In this document: positions 8,010-14,015 of the stretch, piece by piece
How positions within the stretch are numbered: the stretch's first letter is position 1
Layout of the letters: each line of letters opens with the position of its first letter
From: Kuafuiihalomonas sp964477875
GTDB lineage: Bacteria; Myxococcota; Kuafuiibacteriia; Kuafuiibacteriales; Kuafuiibacteriaceae
Direction: 5' to 3'
Length of the DNA: 22,630 nucleotides
NCBI GenBank assembly: GCA_964477875.1
Contig: CAYZFR010000052.1
Location: forward strand, 1 to 22,630
The notes under the pieces: generated by a model
Seen by the model: only the letters and a program-made list of their open reading frames with translations
Told to the model about the DNA's origin: nothing
Database searches by the model: none
Made by a program: the position numbers and the translations under genes

Positions 8010-8806
8010 GGCGTGGACCGGGCCCGCAGCGCGATCGCGAACGGGACCGGCGTAGATTCGCGCAGGCGGACGTTCGGGGTCGAGACCCAAAGACCGGTCG
8101 AAGCGCCGCCGTCCAGGTTGAGGGCGGTCGTCCAGCCGAGCTCGGGGTGCCGCTCGCCGAGCAGCTCGAACACGCGCTGAAGCTCGAAGAGGGTCAGGCC
8201 GAGGCTGTGGCCGCCCTCTCGGTCATGGACCACCGCGATGGCGAGCCGCCCTTCGACGCTCGCCCCGATGGCGGTCCGATTGGCCCGTGAGCCGTCGTCG
8301 CCTTTGATCCCACGGTCCCCGCTGGGCTCCAGGATCCGAGGACCGGCTTGGATCGCAAAGGAGGCGGTCTCGGGCTCGTATCCGCTTCGGGGGTGGAGCG
8401 CGACCTGTCCCTGCGAGATGGTGAGAACGCCGCTGCCGGCCGCGCCGCCCCGAGGGACGAAGGGGAAGATGCGCTCGCCTTCGCTGACCAGCAGGCCGGT
8501 CGGTCGCGCCTCGGGCGTGAAGAAGCTTCCGTTGACCACCGCCGCCGCGTCAGGCGCGAGCTCGGAAAGGGACTTCCCGTCGTTTTCGATGATGACCGGC
8601 TGCAGCTCGTCCAGATCGGCATACAGCGCTACCAAGGTGCCGGCGTCCCGGTTTCCTCGGAAGACGCTGCTCCGGAGGACCACCAGCCCATCGGCGTGGT
8701 CTACACGGGTGGGGCCGAGCGTGAGGGCCCCCTCATCGGGGAGGACGAAGACCCCGAAAACCAAGCCCAGCCCGAGGGCGCCGAAGAGGAGAACCAGTCG
8801 CTTCAA
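8006..8806 (-). CDS. Phosphodiester glycosidase-like exported protein (NAGPA/DUF2233 family)
   Basis: The 266-aa product has an N-terminal signal anchor (MKRLVLLFGALGLGLVFGVF) and a domain of the phosphodiester glycosidase family (NAGPA-related, formerly DUF2233). Family landmarks are NGSFF (92-96), the central RTAIG (177-181) and LDGGAST (231-237). Known members remove N-acetylglucosamine from a phosphodiester, or act on exopolysaccharide or phage-related glycans; the substrate here cannot be read from sequence. It probably works in the periplasm. TTG at 8806 overlaps the PBP stop as TTGA and has GGGAGG 4 nt upstream. The longer open frame to 9025 lies inside the PBP gene and has an Arg/Gly/Pro-rich shadow composition, so it was not used. 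Confidence 0.85.
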   Translation of the reverse strand: MKRLVLLFGALGLGLVFGVFVLPDEGALTLGPTRVDHADGLVVLRSSVFRGNRDAGTLVALYADLDELQPVIIENDGKSLSELAPDAAAVVNGSFFTPEARPTGLLVSEGERIFPFVPRGGAAGSGVLTISQGQVALHPRSGYEPETASFAIQAGPRILEPSGDRGIKGDDGSRANRTAIGASVEGRLAIAVVHDREGGHSLGLTLFELQRVFELLGERHPELGWTTALNLDGGASTGLWVSTPNVRLRESTPVPFAIALRARSTP

Positions 8807-11241
8807 TAGTCCTCCCACAGCCCGCGGTCGGCGGGGACCGCCTCCTCGTACACTTCCTCGGGCTGGGTGCCGGGCAGAAAGGCCTCCAGGCGGGTTTCGG
8901 CCTCGATGCCGGCCGGCGCGAGGCGGCCCGTCGACACCTCGACCCGCGCGAAGACCAGGTCGGACGGCGGCCGAAAGGCCTGGGGCTCTCGGGAGGCGGT
9001 GACCGTCTCCATCAGGTCGAGCCACACGGGAATGGCGGCCCGGCCGCCGGTCTCGGAGGGGCCCAGGGGCTTGTTGTCGTCGAAGCCGATCCAGACCCCC
9101 GCCACCGTCTCGGGTGTAAAGCCTAGGAACCAGGCGTCACGAGCTTCGTTCGTGGTGCCGGTCTTGCCCGCCACCGGGCGGCCGAGACCTCGAACGCCCC
9201 GGGCCGTCCCCTCTTCGACCACCGACTCCATGAGGCTCGTGATCTGAAAGGCCACGCCAGCCGGGATGCTGGGCTTGGCGTCGGCTCGATTCTCGACCAG
9301 CACCTCAGCCTCGGGCGAGACGACCTTGCGGAGGAAGATCGGCTCCGCCCGCAGCCCGCCGTCGGCCAAGGTCGCGTAGGCGTTGACCAGCTCCAGCGGG
9401 CTGACCTCGCCGGAGCCGAGGGCGAGGGTGAGGGACTTCGGCAGCGGGCTCTCGATCCCGGCCGCTCGGGCCATGCTGATCACCGCGTCGACACCGACGC
9501 GGTCGATGAGCTCCACCGAGCACAGGTTCTTGCTCAGGGTGAGGGCACGCCGGAGACTGATGTCGCCGTCGAAGCGCCCGCCGTAGTTCTCGGGTTTCCA
9601 GGAGCGGCCGGTCCATGGGTCGCGATAGACCCGGGGCGCGTCGAGACAGCGGGAGACCGGGGTGAAGCGGCGGGTGGCGAAGGCGGCGGCGTAGACGAAG
9701 GGCTTGAAGGTGGAGCCGGGTTGGCGCTTGGCCTGGACGGCCCGGTTGAAGTGGCCAGCGCCGACGCCTCGTCCTCCGACCAAGGCTCGGACCTCTCGGG
9801 TGTCGGGATCGATGACCACCACCGCGCCCTGGGCCTCGGGGGTCTGCTCGAGCCGTCCGGTCCCTCGTCCCTTCTCGGGGAGCTCCAGTACCGCGACCTG
9901 CACCACGTCCCCAACCTCGACCACTTCGTTCGCTTTTCGGGGCGGCGCCGACCACAGACCGTCCCGAAACGGGCGGGCCCAGGTCATGCCGGGGCGAAAG
10001 GGCACGCGAAGCTGTCGACCTCCCAGGTCGACCAGGGCCCGGTCGGCCTCGACGTCGATGACGAACCCTCCGTAGATCTCGCCTCGGCGGAGCTGCCGCA
10101 GAGGGACCGTCTCGGGGTCTTCGACCGGACCTTCGAGGTCCCACACCGCGGGTTCTCCGCCCTTGAAGGAGACCCCCTCCAGGCGCGCGCCGAGGGCGGC
10201 CCGGAGCTTCGAGAGCGCGGGGGCCTCGACGTGGGCCATGGGCCCGCGCCAGCCCCGGCGTTTGTCCAAGGCCCGAAGGCCATCTTCCAGGGCCGCCTCC
10301 GCCGCCGACTGCCACTCGGCCCGGGCCCCGACGTAGACGGTCAGGCCGCCTTCGAGGGCTTCGGTCCCGAAGCGCTCTTCGAGAAGGCGCCGAACATGAG
10401 CCGCGTAGTGGCTGCTGCTGTCCAGGGCCTCCTCGGCGGTGCCTCCGTCCAGGGCCAGGGGGGCGGCCTCGGCTTCAGCCCGCCGGGCTTCGTCGATCAT
10501 GCCCAGGGCGGCCATGCGCTCCAGCACGTAGCGCCGGCGGTCCTTCGCCTCCTTGCCGTGGGCGTAGGGGTCGAGCCGCGAGGGCGACTTGGGGAGGCCG
10601 GCCAGCAAGGCTGCTTGCTCCAGCTCGAGATCCTCCACGTCGACCCCGAAGTAGACCCGGGCCGCCTCTTGGATCCCGTAGGCGCCGTGACCGAAGTAGA
10701 TCTGGTTGAGGTACAGGTAGAGGATGTCGTTCTTGCTCAGGGCCTCCTCCAGGCGCTTGGCCAGGATCAGCTCCTTGAGCTTACGGGTGTAGGTCTTCTC
10801 GGGGCTGAGGAGGAAGGTCTTCACCGTCTGCTGGGTGATGGTCGAGCCGCCGCAGGCCTTGCGGCCGGCCACCGTGTTCTTCACCAGGCACCGAAGGATG
10901 CCGAAGTAGTCGACGCCTTCGTGCTCGAAGAAGCCGGCGTCTTCGGCCGCCACCACCGCCTCGACCATGACGCTGGGGATGCGTTCGAAGGGCACGACGG
11001 TGCGGCGCTCCCGGGCGAAGCGCGCGATGAGCTCGCCGTCGGCTCCGTAGACCACGGTGGCCTGGGGCGGGTCGTAGTCCCCGAGGCTGTTGAGGGTGGG
11101 GAGCTCCCGGCTGATGACGAAGAGCAGGCCGAAGGCGCCGGCGATTCCCAGAAGCCCCAGGGCGCCGAGGGTGTACCAGGGCGCCAAGCGCCGCCAGCGC
11201 ACCATCTTCAGCGTATCTGCCTCGGGGTCGGTGCCGTCCAT
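8803..11241 (-). CDS. mrcA: Class A penicillin-binding protein 1A (glycosyltransferase/transpeptidase)
   Basis: The 812-aa bifunctional peptidoglycan synthase polymerises lipid II and cross-links stem peptides on the outer face of the inner membrane. A single membrane anchor lies at about 21-43. The GT51 domain shows AAEDAGFFEHEGVD with catalytic Glu100, then GGSTITQQ (131-138). A PBP1A-type insert of about 150 residues separates it from the transpeptidase, which has Ser510 in STFK (510-513), SKN (570-572) and KTGT (693-696). All catalytic motifs are intact. It is the first gene of the five-gene - strand operon and diverges from a Ser/Thr kinase gene. ATG 11241 has no clear Shine-Dalgarno; ATG 11205 (MVRWRRLAPWY) is an alternative with positive charges next to the membrane segment. 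Confidence 0.95.
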   Translation of the reverse strand: MDGTDPEADTLKMVRWRRLAPWYTLGALGLLGIAGAFGLLFVISRELPTLNSLGDYDPPQATVVYGADGELIARFARERRTVVPFERIPSVMVEAVVAAEDAGFFEHEGVDYFGILRCLVKNTVAGRKACGGSTITQQTVKTFLLSPEKTYTRKLKELILAKRLEEALSKNDILYLYLNQIYFGHGAYGIQEAARVYFGVDVEDLELEQAALLAGLPKSPSRLDPYAHGKEAKDRRRYVLERMAALGMIDEARRAEAEAAPLALDGGTAEEALDSSSHYAAHVRRLLEERFGTEALEGGLTVYVGARAEWQSAAEAALEDGLRALDKRRGWRGPMAHVEAPALSKLRAALGARLEGVSFKGGEPAVWDLEGPVEDPETVPLRQLRRGEIYGGFVIDVEADRALVDLGGRQLRVPFRPGMTWARPFRDGLWSAPPRKANEVVEVGDVVQVAVLELPEKGRGTGRLEQTPEAQGAVVVIDPDTREVRALVGGRGVGAGHFNRAVQAKRQPGSTFKPFVYAAAFATRRFTPVSRCLDAPRVYRDPWTGRSWKPENYGGRFDGDISLRRALTLSKNLCSVELIDRVGVDAVISMARAAGIESPLPKSLTLALGSGEVSPLELVNAYATLADGGLRAEPIFLRKVVSPEAEVLVENRADAKPSIPAGVAFQITSLMESVVEEGTARGVRGLGRPVAGKTGTTNEARDAWFLGFTPETVAGVWIGFDDNKPLGPSETGGRAAIPVWLDLMETVTASREPQAFRPPSDLVFARVEVSTGRLAPAGIEAETRLEAFLPGTQPEEVYEEAVPADRGLWEDY
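8811..8816 (-). promoter_or_regulatory. Shine-Dalgarno GGGAGG for the TTG start at 8806
   Basis: On the - strand GGGAGG is followed by 4 nt and TTG 8806-8804. It lies within the last codons of the penicillin-binding protein gene and supports a non-ATG start and translational coupling. Confidence 0.45.
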
Positions 11242-11324
11242 GTCAGCAGATCAACACCCGGTGCCACCGCCGGCAATCCGCAGGTTCGACTCAAAGTCGG
11301 AGGGACCCGTCCGATGTAGGAGGC
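11242..11324. promoter_or_regulatory. Divergent control region, PBP operon versus Ser/Thr kinase
   Basis: These 83 bp must hold the start signals of both divergent transcripts. I see no confident -35/-10 pair. A 13-bp palindrome, CGACTcaaAGTCG, sits at 11287-11299 and is a possible operator. AGGAGG at 11318-11323 is a strong Shine-Dalgarno but lies only 1 nt from the kinase GTG at 11325, so either the spacing is unusual or the true start is elsewhere. Confidence 0.35.
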
Positions 11325-12296
11325 GTGGGGACCACCCGGAGTCTCGGCCGGACGGTGGCCGGCAAGTACGAGCTCACGCGCCGCCTCGGGACAGGGGCCA
11401 TGGCGGAAGTCTGGGAGGGCCGTCACTCGACGACGCGGCGCCCAGTCGCGGTCAAGCGTGTGGTCTTGCGCCCGGGCGACGCCGAGAACGAGCTGCGCTT
11501 TTATCGGGAGGTCCAGCTCCAGGCCGCCGTGCGGCACCATGGGGTGGCGGACGTGCTCGACGCCGGCCGCGAGCCCGACGGCACCCTTTACCTCGTCCTC
11601 GAGTACTTGGAGGGGCACGACCTCGAGCACAGCTTCCGAGCCCATCGCCTTCGGCCGCGGGAGCTGGTCCGGGTCATGGGGCGGGTGCTGAACGCCCTGA
11701 GCGCCTGCCACGCGGCCGGCATCGTCCACAGGGACGTGAAGCCCTCGAACATCTTCCTCGCCCGCTCGCCCACCGCCTCCTTCGAAGTGAAGCTCCTCGA
11801 CTTCGGGGTCGCGGCCGAGGTTTCGGACCACGACGACGAGGTGATCGTGGGAACGATCGAGACCATGGCGCCCGAGCAAGCCAGGGGCGAAGAGGCCGAC
11901 CCCAGGATGGACCTCTATGCCGCGGCCAGCGTCCTCTTCCGAGGGCTCGCTGGCGTGCCGCCCGTCGACGCCCTGTCGATCGACGAGCTGATCCGGGCCC
12001 ACGAGATGGGGATTCGCCTCCGCCTCTCGGCCCTGCGTCCCGAACTCCCGCCGGACCTGGTCGCGGTCATCGACCGAGGCCTGGCCCTGGACCCGCGCCA
12101 GCGCTGGTCCTCGGCCGAGGCCATGGCAGCGGCGCTCATGGCCTGCGACCACCGGGCTCTGGCCGGCTGCCAAGGGCCGGCGGACCATGGACCCGGGGTC
12201 ACGGCCAGTGCCGGGGTGGCCGAACTGGCGGGGGGAGGCCCCACCGAGCCTCTCGTGCCGCCGACCTTGGTGCGGAGAAAAAGCGCCGCCGCCTGA
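11325..12296 (+). CDS. Soluble Hanks-type serine/threonine protein kinase
   Basis: The 323-aa eukaryotic-like kinase transfers ATP phosphate to Ser/Thr of target proteins. Motifs in order: glycine loop GTGAMAEV (22-29), VAVK with Lys44, helix C Glu62, catalytic HRDVKPSN (135-142, Asp137), DFG (159-161), MAPE (181-184) and Asp196. All key residues are present. The aromatic usually found before the APE motif is Thr180, a small deviation. There is no membrane segment and no PASTA or other sensor domain; the C-terminal 50 residues are Gly/Ala/Pro-rich and disordered, so the protein is cytoplasmic. It starts at GTG 11325; GTG 11355 (in VAGKYELTRR) is a possible later start. It is divergent from the PBP operon and 34 nt upstream of the pyrophosphatase gene, probably co-transcribed with it. 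Confidence 0.9.
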   Translation: MGTTRSLGRTVAGKYELTRRLGTGAMAEVWEGRHSTTRRPVAVKRVVLRPGDAENELRFYREVQLQAAVRHHGVADVLDAGREPDGTLYLVLEYLEGHDLEHSFRAHRLRPRELVRVMGRVLNALSACHAAGIVHRDVKPSNIFLARSPTASFEVKLLDFGVAAEVSDHDDEVIVGTIETMAPEQARGEEADPRMDLYAAASVLFRGLAGVPPVDALSIDELIRAHEMGIRLRLSALRPELPPDLVAVIDRGLALDPRQRWSSAEAMAAALMACDHRALAGCQGPADHGPGVTASAGVAELAGGGPTEPLVPPTLVRRKSAAA

Positions 12297-12330
12297 ACCC
12301 CGGTTCGGCTTTGCACCTTGATCCCGCCCC

Positions 12331-13008
12331 GTGCTCTCTGAAGGCGTGAAGAGGCCCCTCGAACAGAGCTTCAAGGCTCATCCCTGGCACGGCGTCCCGA
12401 TCGGCAAGCGGGCCCCCGACACCGTCAACACCTTCATCGAGATGACGCCGGGCGACACCGTCAAATTCGAGATCGAGAAGAACACCGGCTACCTGTGGCT
12501 GGACCGCCCCCAGAAGTACTCGAACGTCTGTCCAGCGCTCTACGGGTTCATCCCCCGAACTCTGTGCGACGAGAAAGTGGCGGAGCGTTGCCGGGGGGGC
12601 CAGCGAAAGGTCGTGGGCGACCAGGACCCCCTCGACATCTTGGTGCTGACCGAGAAGCAGGTGCTGCACGGCAACATCCTGCTGGAGTCGAAGCCGGTCG
12701 GCGGCTTTCGGATGATCGACGGCGGTGAAGCCGACGACAAAATCGTCGCCGTACTGGACGGGGACTTCGTGTACGGCGAGATCAACGAGCTGCACGCGCT
12801 CCCCAAGATCCTCGTCGACCGGCTGCAGCACTACTTCTTGACCTACAAGACCGGGCCCCACGACACGAACCGAACCGTGGAGATCGTCGAGGTCTACGAC
12901 CGGGCGGAGGCCCGGGCGGTGGTGAAGGCGAGCGCCGCCGACTACGCGGAGCGCTTCGGGAAGCCCAACCTGTCGGCGGTGAAGTCGGAAGAGAGCGGCG
13001 CCGGCTGA
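12331..13008 (+). CDS. ppa: Inorganic pyrophosphatase, family I
   Basis: The 225-aa enzyme hydrolyses pyrophosphate to two phosphates in the cytoplasm with Mg2+, pulling polymer synthesis forward. The family I signature is DQDPLD (97-102), whose three aspartates bind metal. Other landmarks are FEIEKNTGY (46-54, Lys50), YGFIP (71-75) and GEINEL (149-154). It is somewhat longer than the roughly 175-residue E. coli enzyme because of N- and C-terminal extensions. The start shown is GTG 12331; GTG 12346 (KRPLEQSF) is equally possible, and neither has a well-spaced Shine-Dalgarno. It follows the kinase gene by 34 nt and converges on the next gene, with 19 nt between the two stops. Confidence 0.95.
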   Translation: MLSEGVKRPLEQSFKAHPWHGVPIGKRAPDTVNTFIEMTPGDTVKFEIEKNTGYLWLDRPQKYSNVCPALYGFIPRTLCDEKVAERCRGGQRKVVGDQDPLDILVLTEKQVLHGNILLESKPVGGFRMIDGGEADDKIVAVLDGDFVYGEINELHALPKILVDRLQHYFLTYKTGPHDTNRTVEIVEVYDRAEARAVVKASAADYAERFGKPNLSAVKSEESGAG

Positions 13009-13032
13009 GCGCGGCGGGGCGGCCCTCTCAGC
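13004..13032. terminator. Weak stem between convergent stops
   Basis: GCTGAG (13004-13009) and CTCAGC (13027-13032) are perfect inverted repeats around a GC-rich 17-nt spacer and include both stop codons. The stem is short and has no T-run, so a role as bidirectional terminator is only possible. Confidence 0.2.
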
Positions 13033-13873
13033 GCAGACCCACGTCGAGAAACATCGAGTGGGCCATGGCGAAGCTGGGCCCCTGGTCCACGAAGACCCGC
13101 CGCTGCCAAAAGCCCCGGGGGTCTCGCTCCAGCTCCAGGACGCGGCCATCGCCGGTGCGGCGGACCGCGAAGCCGGTCTGGGTCTGCTGCTCCACCAGCT
13201 CGAAGTTCAGCTGCAGCGTCTTGCCGCGCTTCACGTATTCGAGGCTCTCGGTGGTCCACTCGTCGTAGTCGCCATGGTGAAACCAGCCACGCCCTCGGCC
13301 CGAGTCGTCCGGCTTTTGGAACTGGTACATCGCGAAGGCGTCGGTCCCTTTCTGGGAGCGCAGCGTGTGGATCCACATTCGGTTGAAGCCGGCCGGCGCC
13401 GACGTGAAGTCCGAGGGCTCGTCATTGGGCATCACCCGCCGGCGGTAGGTCATCGACTTGCCCTGCTCTCGAGGGTCCTCGCTCAAGGTGAGAAAGAGCC
13501 CGTCCCCCTGCCTTCGTCGAGAGACGGTGAGCTCGTGATGCTCACCGCTGCGAGAGAAGACGATGGCCAGCTTCGATCCGGCCTGCACGTATCGGAACAT
13601 GTGGGTGTGGTTCAGACCGAGCTTGCCGAAGCGGTAGAGGCCAATGCCGCTGGGGTGGAAGAAGTAAAAGCGGACGTCGTCTTTCTCGGGAAGGTCGGTC
13701 CGCTCCCACAGCCCAGCGAGCGCGGTCTGGCGGGCCGGCGCGGGCGCTCTCTGGACGGGCCCTCGTTTTCTCGTGTCGTCTTGCTTTTCGGGCCAGGGCT
13801 CGCCGGGCCAGGGGAGCCAGGCGATGCTGCCTGCAGCCAAGACGAGCAGAGCCGCTGTCATCACGCTTCGCAC
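13028..13873 (-). CDS. Exported protein of unknown function with an apparent internal duplication
   Basis: The 281-aa product has a signal peptide (MRSVMTAALLVLAAGSIAW) and a Pro/Arg-rich linker. Two beta-rich halves follow that seem related. The first contains GLWERT, FYFFHPSGIGLYRFG, FRYVQAGSKLAIVFS and LSEDPREQG. The second contains RMWIHT, YQFQKPDDSGRGRGWF, LEYVKRGKTLQLNFE and LERDPRGFW. A lipocalin-like barrel is one possible fold, but I do not recognise the family. GTG 13873 was chosen because it adds an Arg before the hydrophobic core; ATG 13861 is the alternative. Frames extending to 14017 cross the divergent promoter region and were not used. It is divergent from the lytic transglycosylase gene across 142 bp and convergent with ppa. 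Confidence 0.7.
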   Translation of the reverse strand: MRSVMTAALLVLAAGSIAWLPWPGEPWPEKQDDTRKRGPVQRAPAPARQTALAGLWERTDLPEKDDVRFYFFHPSGIGLYRFGKLGLNHTHMFRYVQAGSKLAIVFSRSGEHHELTVSRRRQGDGLFLTLSEDPREQGKSMTYRRRVMPNDEPSDFTSAPAGFNRMWIHTLRSQKGTDAFAMYQFQKPDDSGRGRGWFHHGDYDEWTTESLEYVKRGKTLQLNFELVEQQTQTGFAVRRTGDGRVLELERDPRGFWQRRVFVDQGPSFAMAHSMFLDVGLR

Positions 13874-13919
13874 CCCGTTTGATTTAGCATGGGTGCGGCG
13901 CCTCCCTGGAGAAGCCGCC

Positions 13920-13956
13920 ATCTCGCGAACGCGACAGGTGGGATTTTTCGCGAGAT
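13920..13956. promoter_or_regulatory. Perfect 10-bp inverted repeat in divergent promoter region
   Basis: ATCTCGCGAA (13920-13929) is the exact reverse complement of TTCGCGAGAT (13947-13956), with 17 nt between. The left arm also overlaps a second palindrome, TCGCGaaCGCGA (13923-13934). The two TCGCGA cores are 25 bp apart. The element lies about 47 bp from the start of the leftward gene and 59 bp from the rightward one, a natural place for an operator serving both. No regulator can be named. No confident -35/-10 pair was seen. Confidence 0.45.
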
Positions 13957-14000
13957 CAGGGTAAGCGCCGAAGCAGGGCTTGAGAGCCTCGTCACGCGTC

Positions 14001-14006
14001 GGGGAG
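14001..14006 (+). promoter_or_regulatory. Shine-Dalgarno GGGGAG deciding the ATG 14016 start
   Basis: GGGGAG is 9 nt before ATG 14016. That start also gives a proper lipoprotein signal, whereas the in-frame TTG at 13980 would put 12 unrelated residues in front of it. Confidence 0.55.
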
Positions 14007-14015
14007 TCTCCATCC

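Noticed and set aside
8807..9025. N-terminal extension of the glycosidase
   Set aside because: Runs inside the PBP coding region with shadow composition; TTG 8806 has a Shine-Dalgarno and TTGA overlap.
9721..11319. 532-codon + strand frame across the PBP gene and into the kinase control region
   Set aside because: Antisense shadow of the PBP with no recognisable domain.
13980..14015. Upstream TTG start for the transglycosylase
   Set aside because: It would put 12 residues before a perfect lipoprotein signal and has no ribosome site; ATG 14016 has GGGGAG 9 nt upstream.
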